Shown: positions 25,180 to 34,111, counted from the first letter of the stretch. The stretch: 64,000 nucleotides of DNA from Allomesorhizobium camelthorni (GCF_011045125.1 NZ_JAAKZF010000008.1:92025-156024); one strand, 5' to 3'. Numbers and translations: made by a program. The notes: a model not told the origin generated them from the letters alone.

Positions 25180-25181
25180 TT
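25061..25181 (+). ncRNA. Cuckoo-type (CcsR-like) sRNA unit 2, three anti-SD hairpins and terminator
   Basis: The same three-hairpin plan recurs: 25061-25096 (8 bp TTCGTCAG/CTGACGAA, AA/AA internal loop, then CCT/AGG), 25100-25131 (7 bp, GGCCGGC/GCTGGCC) and 25141-25172 (11 bp), all with ACCTCCTCCC loops. The last stem extends outward (AAAACGAC, 25135-25142, with GTCGTTTT, 25174-25181, and a 3-base bulge) and ends in TTTT, so it serves as terminator. Stem changes relative to unit 1 keep pairing, which supports a functional RNA. Confidence 0.82.
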
Positions 25182-25197
25182 GGCGCTTCCGATGTGC

Positions 25198-25806
25198 TCA
25201 GCGCACGCCCATGACGCCGCGTTTCATCCATTCCGACAGAGGCATGATATCCGGCGGCCCGCCCATGGGCTCATACCAGCTGTCCACCGTCCATTTTTTC
25301 CCTGACTTGTCCCGCAACACCGCTGTCGAATGCGGGTAGCGCCCGTCGAGAAGGAAGCCGCGCGTGACGTTGCGTTCCACGGTGTGATGCTTCAGAAGCC
25401 CGAGCCGTTGGAGATAGAGCAGAAGCGAGCGGGTATTGGTCGACTCGTCGACGCAATCCATCTGGCCGCGCCTGGCGTACTGACTGGCATCCGACTTCGG
25501 CTGGTCACGTGTGCCGATCACTCCTGCGGCACGATCCTCGTAGTACCGAACCGCCCTTGATACAGCGGCGCGTTCCGCTTTCGGAGACGAGGCGCCGGCC
25601 GCCATGATCCTCGAAAAGCGCCTTCCATCGGCGCCCCCAAGATCCAGGCCCGACCTGAAATGGCATCCGAATCCATGACAGATGTCGATACGTGTCGTAC
25701 CGGCCTTGGTCGCCTTCGTGGCGAGTTGCCCGGCAACCGAGACACTTCCTGCAGCAAGGCAAACGAATGCGATGACGGCGACGTGAGCGAGGAAGCGATC
25801 TGCCAT
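25198..25806 (-). CDS. Exported protein with Cys-His-Asp set (possible papain/transglutaminase-like fold)
   Basis: This 202-residue protein has a signal peptide (FLAHVAVIAFVCLAAGSVSVAG). The C-terminal half has QMDCVDESTNTRSLLLYL, RYPHSTAVL and KKWTVDSWYEPMG, in the order Cys, His, Asp. Conserved acid and asparagine follow the cysteine, as in transglutaminase-like and NlpC-like cysteine hydrolases. The N-terminal half has two further cysteines (IDICHGFGCHF). I do not recognise a named family. It is divergent from trmFO and sits just past the sRNA terminator. A periplasmic enzyme role is inference. Confidence 0.7.
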   Translation of the reverse strand: MADRFLAHVAVIAFVCLAAGSVSVAGQLATKATKAGTTRIDICHGFGCHFRSGLDLGGADGRRFSRIMAAGASSPKAERAAVSRAVRYYEDRAAGVIGTRDQPKSDASQYARRGQMDCVDESTNTRSLLLYLQRLGLLKHHTVERNVTRGFLLDGRYPHSTAVLRDKSGKKWTVDSWYEPMGGPPDIMPLSEWMKRGVMGVR

Positions 25807-25928
25807 GCGTATTTAATAGCGGCGGCGCGCACGAACGCCAATGCCGTCGGTGAACAACGACGAAAGCCATCGGAATATGACGGCGGGTTTCCTTGCATTT
25901 CCGGGCTCCCGGGACTATCTCGGCTGCC

Positions 25929-27338
25929 ATGAAAATGAAACCCGTTCACATTGTCGGCGGCGGCCTGGCCGGCTCGGAAGCGGCTTGGCAGGCGGCGCAG
26001 GCCGGCGTGCCCGTCGTTCTGCACGAGATGCGCCCTGTGCGCGGAACCGAGGCGCACAAGACCGACAGCCTCGCCGAACTGGTCTGCTCCAATTCGTTCC
26101 GATCCGATGACGCTGCGGCCAACGCCGTCGGCCTGCTGCACGCCGAAATGCGGCTTGCCGGGTCGCTGATCATGCGTGCGGCCGACGCCCACCAGGTGCC
26201 GGCCGGCGGCGCGCTTGCCGTCGATCGCGACGGCTTCTCGGCAGCCGTCACCGCCGAACTCGAAGCGCATCCGCTGATCACGATCGCGCGTGAAGAAGTC
26301 ACTGGCCTGCCCCCGCGGGATTGGGGCCAATCGATCATCGCCACCGGGCCGCTGACGGCGCCTTCGCTGGCCGAGGCGATCGCCGAGACGACAGGCGCCG
26401 ACGCGCTGGCCTTCTTCGACGCCATCGCTCCGATCATCCATTTCGACACGATCGACATGGATGTCTGCTGGTTCCAGTCGCGCTACGACAAAGTCGGACC
26501 CGGCGGAACCGGCAAGGACTACATCAACTGCCCGATGGACAAGCCGCAATACGAGGCGTTCATCCAGGCGCTGCTCGACGGCGGCAAGACCGATTTCAAG
26601 GAATGGGAAGGCACGCCCTATTTCGACGGCTGCCTGCCGATCGAGGTCATGGCCGAGCGCGGCGCGGAGACGGCGCGGCACGGGCCGATGAAGCCGATGG
26701 GCCTGACCAATGCGCATAATCCGCAGATCAAGGCCTACGCAGTGGTGCAGCTGCGCCAGGACAATGCGCTGGGCACGCTCTACAACATGGTCGGCTTCCA
26801 GACCAAGCTGAAGCATGCCGAGCAGGTCCGCATCTTCCGCATGATTCCTGGACTCGAAAACGCCGAGTTCGCACGGCTCGGCGGCCTGCACCGCAACACC
26901 TACATCAATTCGCCGGTGCTGCTCGATCCCTCGCTCCAGCTCAATGGGCGCGAGGGCCTGCGTTTCGCCGGCCAGATCACCGGCTGCGAGGGCTATGTGG
27001 AATCGGCGGCGGTCGGCCTGCTCGCCGGGCGCTTCGCCGCCGCCGAACTGCAGGACCGGTCGCCTTCTGTACCGCCGGTCACAACCGCGTTCGGCGCGCT
27101 GCTCAACCACATCACCGGCGGGCATATCGTTTCCGACGACGAGCCCGGCAAACGCTCCTTCCAGCCGATGAACATCAATTTCGGCCTGTTCCCGCCGGTC
27201 GAGGCGCAAAAGTCCGAAGGCAAGCGCCTGCGCGGCAAGGAAAAGATCGTGGCCAAGCGCCATGCGCTGACCTCACGGGCGCTGGCCGATTGCCGCGACT
27301 GGCTTGGGCTGGAGCAGAGCGCACAGGCGGCGGAGTAA
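25929..27338 (+). CDS. trmFO: Methylenetetrahydrofolate-tRNA-(uracil-5-)-methyltransferase TrmFO
   Basis: This 469-residue flavoprotein makes 5-methyluridine at position 54 of the tRNA T-loop, using methylenetetrahydrofolate and FADH2. [17 protein letters not shown] is the FAD-binding N-terminus; [10 protein letters not shown] has one functional cysteine and [18 protein letters not shown] the other. [16 protein letters not shown] is family-typical. The ATG at 25929 gives [12 protein letters not shown]; the frame runs back to a TTG at 25893, which would add residues unlike the family. Its stop abuts that of the convergent neighbour. Confidence 0.96.
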   Translation: MKMKPVHIVGGGLAGSEAAWQAAQAGVPVVLHEMRPVRGTEAHKTDSLAELVCSNSFRSDDAAANAVGLLHAEMRLAGSLIMRAADAHQVPAGGALAVDRDGFSAAVTAELEAHPLITIAREEVTGLPPRDWGQSIIATGPLTAPSLAEAIAETTGADALAFFDAIAPIIHFDTIDMDVCWFQSRYDKVGPGGTGKDYINCPMDKPQYEAFIQALLDGGKTDFKEWEGTPYFDGCLPIEVMAERGAETARHGPMKPMGLTNAHNPQIKAYAVVQLRQDNALGTLYNMVGFQTKLKHAEQVRIFRMIPGLENAEFARLGGLHRNTYINSPVLLDPSLQLNGREGLRFAGQITGCEGYVESAAVGLLAGRFAAAELQDRSPSVPPVTTAFGALLNHITGGHIVSDDEPGKRSFQPMNINFGLFPPVEAQKSEGKRLRGKEKIVAKRHALTSRALADCRDWLGLEQSAQAAE

Positions 27339-27353
27339 TCACTCCGCCGCCTG
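27324..27353. terminator. Perfect hairpin across two convergent stop codons
   Basis: A 13-bp perfect inverted repeat (CAGGCGGCGGAGT / ACTCCGCCGCCTG) with loop AATC contains the TAA of trmFO (27336-27338) and the TGA of the opposing gene (27341-27339). No T-run follows on either strand. It may stop or slow transcripts from both sides or stabilise their 3' ends. Confidence 0.6.
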
Positions 27354-28307
27354 CATCTTCTCCTTCGCCAGCGCGTCCGCGCCCGACAATCCCGGCTTGC
27401 CCGCCTCGCCAGGGTTCCTGCGCACATAATCCGCCTTGAGGCTTTCGGAAGTCTCGCGCGAGCCGTCATGGCTCCAGCCGGGCGGCGCGAACAGATAGCC
27501 GAGGCGCTGGCGAAACGTCAGGCCGGGCGCGAGCGCATCCCTGAACATGCCGATCCATTCGTGGAAAGCCACCTTCAGCGGGTTGAAGGTGCCGAGATTC
27601 TTGACGATGCCGTAGCGCGGCCGGTCCTCTTCCAGTTCCTCGACGAAAGTGCCAAACATGCGGTCCCAGATGATCAGTGTGCCGGCGTAGTTGGCGTCGA
27701 GGTAGCGCGGATTGGTGGCGTGGTGGACGCGGTGGTGCGAGGGCGTGTTGAAGATGAACTCGAACCAGCCCCACATCTTGCCGATCGTCTCGGTGTGGAT
27801 CCAGAACTGCCAGACCAGGTTGAAGCCGAAGACAAGGGCGATGACTGCCGGATGGAAGCCGAGCAGGACCAGGGGCGCCTGCAGCACGAACATGCCGGTG
27901 AACAGGCCGGTCCAACTCTGACGCAGCGCCGTCGAAAGATTGTAATGCTGGCTGGAATGATGGTTGACATGCTCGGCCCAGACCCAGCGCACACGATGCG
28001 CGATGCGGTGGTAGAAATAGTAGCGCAGATCGTCGAGCAGGAAGGCGGCCACAAACACCCAGACCGACAGGCCGAGATCGAAGAAGCGGAACTGCCAGAC
28101 CCAGATCAGCGCGGTGTAGGAAACCACGCCGAGCAGCAGCCCGGCCACGACATTGCCGGTCCCCATCATCAGGCTGGTCAGCGTGTCGCGTGTTTCGAAA
28201 GCGCCCTTGGCGCGGCCGGTGCGCACCAGCCACAGCTCAATCAGGATCGCGGCGACGAAGAACGGGATCGCGAGTTCGGTGACTTTCGGAAAATCATTGG
28301 CGTCCAT
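27339..28307 (-). CDS. Sterol desaturase/fatty acid hydroxylase family protein
   Basis: This 322-residue membrane di-iron protein has the family's histidine clusters: HRIAH, HVNHHSSQH and HHRVHH, plus a histidine in WIHTETIG, with DDLRYYFYHR before the first. There are about four membrane segments. Members hydroxylate or desaturate lipids, sterols, hopanoids or carotenoids. The C-terminal 40 residues are hydrophilic. It begins three bases after the stop of a small anchored protein gene (28311-28748), so the two probably form one unit. The lipid substrate is unknown. Confidence 0.92.
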   Translation of the reverse strand: MDANDFPKVTELAIPFFVAAILIELWLVRTGRAKGAFETRDTLTSLMMGTGNVVAGLLLGVVSYTALIWVWQFRFFDLGLSVWVFVAAFLLDDLRYYFYHRIAHRVRWVWAEHVNHHSSQHYNLSTALRQSWTGLFTGMFVLQAPLVLLGFHPAVIALVFGFNLVWQFWIHTETIGKMWGWFEFIFNTPSHHRVHHATNPRYLDANYAGTLIIWDRMFGTFVEELEEDRPRYGIVKNLGTFNPLKVAFHEWIGMFRDALAPGLTFRQRLGYLFAPPGWSHDGSRETSESLKADYVRRNPGEAGKPGLSGADALAKEKMQAAE

Positions 28308-28310
28308 GGC

Positions 28311-28748
28311 TCAGGCCTTGCCGGTTGCGGAATTGAGGGATGGATCAAGCGCTTCGGCGACTTCTCGCGCCGCCGAGGGCTCCGCGAAAACAAACTCGCC
28401 GCCCGGCCAGGTGAAGTCGCGGAAGCGGATCGAGACTTTGTTACCGGCCAGCGTCAGCCTCTTGATGTCCCGCGACGAGACGATCCGCGTCAGGAATTTG
28501 TCGCCGATCACGCCGACTATCCCCGTGCCGGACCCGTGGAGCGAGATGAACGCCGCCTTCCCGTCGGACGTCAGCCGCACCGCCGCGGCCTTCTCCGCCG
28601 GAAAGTCGAGCAGGAAGCGCTGCAGCGCCTCGTCTTCACTGGAAATGCTGGCCCGCCTGCTGCCGCCGGTGAAATGCACGGCGGCCACCGCCAGGGAGAT
28701 CCCGACGGCGACGATCGCGACGAGTACGGGCAGGCTCATCGGCCGCAT
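28311..28748 (-). CDS. Membrane-anchored protein of unknown function
   Basis: This 145-residue protein has one N-terminal helix (MSLPVLVAIVAVGISLAVAA) and a hydrophilic domain. It contains AVRLTSDGKAAFISLHGSG and DIKRLTLAGNKVSIRFRDFT, which suggest a small beta-rich domain. The ATG at 28748 is chosen because GGAGGAGA directly precedes it; the frame extends to 28802. It is probably co-transcribed with the desaturase-family gene. No domain is recognised. Confidence 0.65.
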   Translation of the reverse strand: MRPMSLPVLVAIVAVGISLAVAAVHFTGGSRRASISSEDEALQRFLLDFPAEKAAAVRLTSDGKAAFISLHGSGTGIVGVIGDKFLTRIVSSRDIKRLTLAGNKVSIRFRDFTWPGGEFVFAEPSAAREVAEALDPSLNSATGKA

Positions 28749-28811
28749 TCTCCTCCCGCCCGGAATACCTTTTCGGTAACCGAACAAGGCAAGGCGTAGC
28801 ACGATTGACGT

Positions 28812-29669
28812 TTACGTCAAGGAGGACCGCGCCGGCCATCCGCGCCACGCACGTCGCAACAGCAGCCATTGCCTGCGCCATGCGGAGAGTTCGGCGATCT
28901 GACGCAGCGGATCGAAGTCCGGCCGGCTCAGAAGTTTGAGATATGCGCCGGTCAACGCAAGCGGCAAATAGGCCGGACGCAATGCCTGCGGCAGCTTGGA
29001 TGCTTCCTGGTCGAAGGCGTTGAGATGCTCGTTTGCCAACGCGATCATGGCCGCGACTGCGCTTCGCGCGCCTGCACCGCCATCGCCGGCAATGAATTCT
29101 TCCGGCGACGAGCCGGCAGCGGCGAGAATGTCGCGCGGCACGAAGCACTGGCCGCGCCCGCGGTGGATCGGCAGCATCATGAGGAGCCCGGCAATGGCCT
29201 GGGCACACCCTGCCCTGCCCGCCAGTTGCGCACATTCCGGCGCGGCGCGTGGGTCGAGTATCATGGCCGAAAGCTGGATGATCGCGCCTGCCGTCTCGCC
29301 GCAATAGCCCTCGAGATCGGTTCGCGACGGCATCGGGTCGTCGTAGAGATCGAAAATCCGCGCATCGAGGTAATTTTCGAAGGCGGCCAAGGGCAACGCA
29401 TGCTTCACGATTGTTTCAACCAGCGCGTCAGCGAGCGGATGTCCCGTTGCCGGGTTGCCGGCGGCGATCACGTCGCGCCACCATTGCAGCCTTATCTCGC
29501 CCGGCAGCGCTTCATGGATCCGGTCGCGCACCCCTACGATCTCGGCATTGAAGGCGTAGAGCGAAAGAAGCGCGTCGCGCTTATCGGCCGGTGCGTACAG
29601 CGCGGAAAGATAGCGATCGCGGTCGGCCGTGCGCACAGCCTGTATGACGATCTCGCCATTGCCGGCCAT
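28812..29669 (-). CDS. Phytoene/squalene synthase family protein (NDUFAF6-like)
   Basis: This 285-residue protein belongs to the trans-isoprenyl head-to-head synthase family: LLSLYAFNAEI, IRLQWWRD, LEGYCGETAGAI and FVPRDIL match. The aspartate-rich motifs that bind diphosphate are changed (VRDRIHE, and LEGYCGETA without a DxxxD), as in NDUFAF6, a mitochondrial complex I assembly factor of this fold. It follows the Mth938-like gene by two bases, whose human homologue NDUFAF3 is also a complex I assembly factor. A role in complex I assembly is therefore more likely than squalene synthesis. Confidence 0.85.
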   Translation of the reverse strand: MAGNGEIVIQAVRTADRDRYLSALYAPADKRDALLSLYAFNAEIVGVRDRIHEALPGEIRLQWWRDVIAAGNPATGHPLADALVETIVKHALPLAAFENYLDARIFDLYDDPMPSRTDLEGYCGETAGAIIQLSAMILDPRAAPECAQLAGRAGCAQAIAGLLMMLPIHRGRGQCFVPRDILAAAGSSPEEFIAGDGGAGARSAVAAMIALANEHLNAFDQEASKLPQALRPAYLPLALTGAYLKLLSRPDFDPLRQIAELSAWRRQWLLLRRAWRGWPARSSLT

Positions 29670-29671
29670 TT

Positions 29672-30061
29672 TCAGTCGACAGCGATCAGGGCCGCCGCGA
29701 CGGCGCGATCTTCGGCCAGAAGCACATTGTAGGTTCTGACCGCCGCTCCGGTGGACATCGCGTCAGCCGAGATATTGTTCTCCTTGAGAACGTCCCTGAG
29801 CGGCGCCGGCAGACGCCGGATGTCCTTGCCGGTGCCGACCAGCAGGATCTCGACCGCCTCCGCCTCGGCGAGGAGCCGGGCGAAGTCCGAGGGCTTCAGG
29901 TCCAGAGGGTTGGCAGGCTCCCAGGCATAGACGCCGGACGGCAGGCACAGGATCGAGCCGCGATGCGACATATCGGCAAAGCGGAAGCCGCCATTGCCAT
30001 AGGCTTCGACCGGCGCCCGCCCCGGAAAATGCGCCTCGCGAACGACGATGCCCGCAGCCAT
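29672..30061 (-). CDS. Mth938-like domain protein (NDUFAF3 homologue)
   Basis: This 129-residue protein has the Mth938/DUF498 fold markers: GNGGFRFADMSHRGSILCLP, EILLVGTGKDIRRLP and MSTGAAVRTYNVLLAEDRAV. Human NDUFAF3 is in this family and works in early complex I assembly; its alphaproteobacterial homologues are known to cluster with secDF and yajC, as here. The gap to secDF is five bases and to the next gene two bases. It probably acts on the cytoplasmic face of the membrane. Confidence 0.9.
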   Translation of the reverse strand: MAAGIVVREAHFPGRAPVEAYGNGGFRFADMSHRGSILCLPSGVYAWEPANPLDLKPSDFARLLAEAEAVEILLVGTGKDIRRLPAPLRDVLKENNISADAMSTGAAVRTYNVLLAEDRAVAAALIAVD

Positions 30062-30066
30062 GCCGG

Positions 30067-32622
30067 TCAGGGTTTCGACGGCTGCGCCGTCGTCGGAACC
30101 GGGGCCTTGCTTTCCGTGTCCATCATGCCGGGGCGCAGCTTGAACAGGATCAGCAGCGGACCGGCGACGAACACGGACGAATAAGTGCCGAACAGGATGC
30201 CGAAGATCATTGCAAAGGTGAAGGACGCGATGACCTCGCCGCCGAATATATAAAGCGCAAACAGCGCCAGCAGCGTCGTCAGGCCGGTCAGCACCGTTCG
30301 CGACAGCGTCTGGTTCATCGAAAGGTCGAGCAACTCCGGGATCGGCATTTTCTTGTATTTGCGGAGATTCTCGCGGACGCGGTCATAAACGACCACGGTG
30401 TCATTGATCGAATAGCCGACGATGGTGAGGATGGCCGCGATGCTGGTCAGATTGAACTCGATCCCGGCCACGACATATAGGCCGACCATGGCGATGACGT
30501 CATGCACCGTCGCGATCACGGCGCCGAGGCCGAACTGCCACTCGAAGCGTATCCAGATGTAGACCAGCATGGCGACAAGCGAGGCGAGCACGCCCATCGT
30601 GCCGGCCCAAGCGAGTTCGCTGGAGACCGTCGGCCCCACCACCTCCACACGGCGGATATCGTAGTCATCTTCAAGCGCCATTCGCGCCTTCTGCAAAGCG
30701 GATTGTTCGGCATTGTCGCCGCCACCCTGCGACTCGATCTTGATGAGCAATTCGCGCTGCGAGCCGAATTCCTGGACCTGGACGTCGCCGAGATTGAGTT
30801 CACCGAGCCGTGCGCGCACATCGCCAGCATCGGCCGCCGGCGCTTTTGCCTGCACCTCGATCAGCGAGCCGCCGAGGAAGTCGACGCCGTAATTCATGTC
30901 CTTGGTCATGAACAGAACCGCGGTGCCGATGGACAGAATGGCCGACAGCGTGAACGCGTATTTGCGCATCGACATGAACGGAATGCTGGTGTTGTCCGGC
31001 ACCAGCTTTATGAAACCTTCCGGAATCTGCGTCGGCCGCGCGCGGCGCAACCAAAGCGCGATCATCCAGCGCGTGAAGGTGAAGGCGGTGAACACGGTGG
31101 TGACGATGCCGATGGCGAGCGTCACGGCAAAGCCGCGGACCGGGCCTGAACCGAGATAGAACAGGATGACGGCGGCGATGAAGGTGGTGACGTTGGCGTC
31201 GACCACGGTGGCGAGCGCTCGCGAGAAGCCGGCGTCGAGCGACTGCACGAGCGACCTTCCCGCGCGTCTCTCTTCCTTGACGCGCTCATAGATGATGACG
31301 TTCGAATCGACCGCCATGCCCATGGTCAGGATAATGCCGGCAATGCCCGGCATAGTCAGCGTCGCGCCGAGCACGGACAGGAGAGCAATGATCATCGCGA
31401 TATTGGCGATGAGCGCCAGGTTGGCGATTATGCCGAGGCTGCCATAGGCAACGACCATGAAAATGAGCACGAGCGCGCCACCGATCATGGCTGCGATCTC
31501 GCCGGCTGCGATCGAATCGGCTCCGAGGCTTGGACCGACAGTGCGTTCCTCGACGATGGTCAGATCGGCCGGAAGCGCGCCGGCGCGCAAAAGCACTGCC
31601 AGGTCATTGGCGCTTTCGACGGTGAAATTGCCGGAAATCTGGCCGGTTCCGCCGAGGATGGGTTCGCGGATCTGCGGCGCCGAGATGACCTGGTTGTCGA
31701 GAATGATGGCGAACAGCTTGCCGACATTCTGCTGCGTCGCCTGGCCAAAGCGTGAGGCGCCCTTGGAGTCGAAGCGGAAGGAAACGACGGCTTCGTTGGT
31801 GCGCTGGTCGAAGGTCGCCTGCGCATCGACGAGGTTCTCGCCCGAAACGATGACGCGGTTTTCGATCAGATACGGAACCGGCGGATCGTCCTGCGAATAG
31901 AGCACCGACGAGCCGGCCGGCGGGCGGCCCTCGATCGCCTCCTGTACAGGCACGGTCTGGTCGACCATCTGGAAGGTCAGCTTGGCGGTTTGGCCGAGAA
32001 TGTCCTTCAGCCGCTGCGGATCCTGCAGGCCCGGAACCTGGACGAGAATGCGGTCGACGCCCTGGCGCTGGATGATCGGCTCGGTCGTGCCGAGTTCGTT
32101 GACGCGGCGACCGACGACTTCGATGGACTGGATCACCGCCGTTCCGACGCGGTAATCGATACCCTCGTCGGTCAGCGTGTAGCGCAGAAGGCCGGGTTCC
32201 GGCTCTTCGAGAGACATTTCGGTGATCGAACCGGTGCCGAACAGATTGGCGGCAACAGGTTGGACCAGGGCGTTCAGCGCTTCCTTAGCCTTCTCGACCT
32301 CGTTGGCCTCACGGATACGAACCTGGATAGTCCTGCCGGAGCCGGACAGCCCGGTATAGCCGATCCTGGCGTCGCGCAGCAGGGTGCGGATATCGTCGCG
32401 CGCCGACTGCAGGCGCTCATTGATAAGATCCTGCCGGTCGATGGCGAGCAGGATGTGCGAACCGCCCTGCAAATCGAGGCCGAGCGTCATCGAGCGCTTG
32501 GGCATCCAATCGGGAAGCGCATCGAGCGTCGATTGCGAGAACAGGTTCGGCGCAGCGAAGATCAGCCCAAGGAGGACGACCGCCCAGATCGAAACCGTCT
32601 TCCAGCGCGAAAAATAGAGCAT
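30067..32622 (-). CDS. secDF: Fused protein translocase subunit SecDF
   Basis: This 851-residue protein joins SecD (about 1-520) and SecF (about 545-851), as is common in Rhizobiales. It has about twelve membrane segments and two large periplasmic domains. SecD signatures are LGLDLQGGSHILLAID and GMAVDSNVIIYERVKEE; SecF has NYGVDFLGGSLIEV and GYSINDTVVVYDRVREN. It uses the proton gradient to help SecYEG finish export. It lies between yajC and the NDUFAF3-like gene. Confidence 0.97.
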   Translation of the reverse strand: MLYFSRWKTVSIWAVVLLGLIFAAPNLFSQSTLDALPDWMPKRSMTLGLDLQGGSHILLAIDRQDLINERLQSARDDIRTLLRDARIGYTGLSGSGRTIQVRIREANEVEKAKEALNALVQPVAANLFGTGSITEMSLEEPEPGLLRYTLTDEGIDYRVGTAVIQSIEVVGRRVNELGTTEPIIQRQGVDRILVQVPGLQDPQRLKDILGQTAKLTFQMVDQTVPVQEAIEGRPPAGSSVLYSQDDPPVPYLIENRVIVSGENLVDAQATFDQRTNEAVVSFRFDSKGASRFGQATQQNVGKLFAIILDNQVISAPQIREPILGGTGQISGNFTVESANDLAVLLRAGALPADLTIVEERTVGPSLGADSIAAGEIAAMIGGALVLIFMVVAYGSLGIIANLALIANIAMIIALLSVLGATLTMPGIAGIILTMGMAVDSNVIIYERVKEERRAGRSLVQSLDAGFSRALATVVDANVTTFIAAVILFYLGSGPVRGFAVTLAIGIVTTVFTAFTFTRWMIALWLRRARPTQIPEGFIKLVPDNTSIPFMSMRKYAFTLSAILSIGTAVLFMTKDMNYGVDFLGGSLIEVQAKAPAADAGDVRARLGELNLGDVQVQEFGSQRELLIKIESQGGGDNAEQSALQKARMALEDDYDIRRVEVVGPTVSSELAWAGTMGVLASLVAMLVYIWIRFEWQFGLGAVIATVHDVIAMVGLYVVAGIEFNLTSIAAILTIVGYSINDTVVVYDRVRENLRKYKKMPIPELLDLSMNQTLSRTVLTGLTTLLALFALYIFGGEVIASFTFAMIFGILFGTYSSVFVAGPLLILFKLRPGMMDTESKAPVPTTAQPSKP

Positions 32623-32676
32623 TGTGCCTCGTCAGTTCAGGCGTTCAGTCACGCATTGTTTCCGCTTTTAATGCGG

Positions 32677-33012
32677 TTATTTCTTGGCGTTCTGATTGGC
32701 CACAGGCTCGCCCTTGACGCGTACATCTGAGATGGTCGCCCGCAGCGCGGTGACCTTCATGCCGCCGAGATCAACCTCGAGTTCGCTGTCGTCGATCACC
32801 TTGGTGACCTTGCCGACGAGGCCGCCGCCGGTGACGACCGTGTCGCCGCGCCGGATCGCCGCCAGCATCTCGCCGCGCTTCTTCAACTGCTGCCGCTGCG
32901 GCCGGATGATCAGGAAATACATGATCACGAAGATCAGGACGAAAGGCAGGATGCTGATGAAAACATCGGGGGTTGCGCCGATGCCCTGGGCGTATGCCGG
33001 TGTCACGAACAT
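32677..33012 (-). CDS. yajC: Preprotein translocase subunit YajC
   Basis: This 111-residue protein has a short N-terminus (MFVTPAYAQ), one membrane helix (FVLIFVIMYFLIIRPQRQQ) and a cytoplasmic domain with GDTVVTGGGLVGKVTKV, the YajC signature. The ATG at 33012 has AGGAG five bases upstream; a frame to 33108 adds 32 unrelated residues. It is upstream of secDF by 54 bases and works in the SecDF-YajC accessory complex. Confidence 0.96.
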   Translation of the reverse strand: MFVTPAYAQGIGATPDVFISILPFVLIFVIMYFLIIRPQRQQLKKRGEMLAAIRRGDTVVTGGGLVGKVTKVIDDSELEVDLGGMKVTALRATISDVRVKGEPVANQNAKK

Positions 33013-33154
33013 GAAAACTCCTGAAATATGAAGGCCGAAAACGGTCCCGCCAAAGTTGGCGGGAATATAGTCGCTGGAGCCCGCTTTGCAACCGCGCATG
33101 CGGCTCAATACGCGGCTTTTCCGGCAGGATTCAGCGTGTTAGAGCGTTGCCATC

Positions 33155-34057
33155 ATGATTAGCCGGACCGCGGATCGCCAAATGAACGACAAGTCGCTCG
33201 AAACCCTGGCCGCCAAGCTCGACCTCCTGATCGAGGCGGTGACACGTCTGGCGCCTGGTAATGTGACGCCGACCGACCTGTCCACGGCCGACTGCTTCGT
33301 CTGGGCCGCCGATCCTGGCCTGCTTGAGCCCGTGCATCGGGTGAACCGCGTCGACATCGGGCTGATCCGCGGCGTCGACCGCGTCCGCGACATACTTCTG
33401 GACAATACCGAGCGCTTCGCGGCCGGCTTCCCCGCCAACAACGTGCTTTTGTGGGGCGCGCGCGGCATGGGAAAATCCTCGCTCGTAAAATCGGTGCATG
33501 CCGCGATCAACGCAGGGCGCAAGGATGCCGAGCCGCTGAAGCTGATCGAGATCCATCGCGAAGACATCGACACGCTGCCGAAGCTGATGGCGATCCTGAA
33601 AAACTCGCCGTTCCGTTTCATCCTGTTCTGCGACGACCTGTCGTTCGACCATGACGACACATCGTACAAATCGCTGAAGGCCGCGCTCGAGGGCGGCGTT
33701 GAAGGGCGACCGGCCAATGTCATCTTCTACGCTACGTCGAACCGGCGGCATCTCCTGCCGCGCGACATGATCGACAATGAGCGTTCGACGGCGATCAATC
33801 CGTCCGAAGCGGTCGAGGAGAAGGTCTCGCTGTCCGATCGGTTCGGCCTGTGGCTCGGCTTCCACAAATGCTCGCAGGACGACTATCTCGACATGATCGA
33901 CGGCTATGTCCGCTATCACGGACTGGAGATCGATCCCGAACAGTTGCGTGCCGAGGCGCTGGAATGGGCGACGACCCGCGGCAGCCGCTCGGGCCGTGTC
34001 GCCTGGCAGTTCACGCAGGATCTCGCCGGCAGATTGGGCAAGCCGCTGCGGGATTGA
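33155..34057 (+). CDS. DUF815 family AAA-like ATPase
   Basis: This 300-residue protein has Walker A (LLWGARGMGKSSLVKSVHA), Walker B-like FILFCDDLSFD and a sensor-like FYATSNRRHLLPR, the DUF815 plan. The SDRFGLWLGFHKCSQDDYLD segment is strongly conserved in the family. It is soluble and divergent from yajC. The function of DUF815 ATPases is unknown. An alternative ATG at 33182 would remove nine residues. Confidence 0.9.
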   Translation: MISRTADRQMNDKSLETLAAKLDLLIEAVTRLAPGNVTPTDLSTADCFVWAADPGLLEPVHRVNRVDIGLIRGVDRVRDILLDNTERFAAGFPANNVLLWGARGMGKSSLVKSVHAAINAGRKDAEPLKLIEIHREDIDTLPKLMAILKNSPFRFILFCDDLSFDHDDTSYKSLKAALEGGVEGRPANVIFYATSNRRHLLPRDMIDNERSTAINPSEAVEEKVSLSDRFGLWLGFHKCSQDDYLDMIDGYVRYHGLEIDPEQLRAEALEWATTRGSRSGRVAWQFTQDLAGRLGKPLRD

Positions 34058-34079
34058 GTAAATTTTTGTAGTTACATTA

Positions 34080-34107
34080 TTGACCGTGGCCGCTTTGGGA
34101 CTACATT
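34080..34107 (+). promoter_or_regulatory. Candidate brnTA promoter
   Basis: TTGACC (34080-34085) and TACATT (34102-34107) are spaced 16 bases apart. The sequence GTAGTTACATTA before it and GACTACATTA within it are similar, perhaps two half-sites for the autoregulatory BrnA. The predicted start would fall at or within a few bases of the TTG start codon. Confidence 0.4.
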
Positions 34108-34111
34108 ACCC

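Noticed and set aside
24908..25181. CRISPR-like array
   Set aside because: Repeats are structured RNAs with diverged stems and irregular spacing (37-78 bases between loops), no unique spacers and no cas genes.
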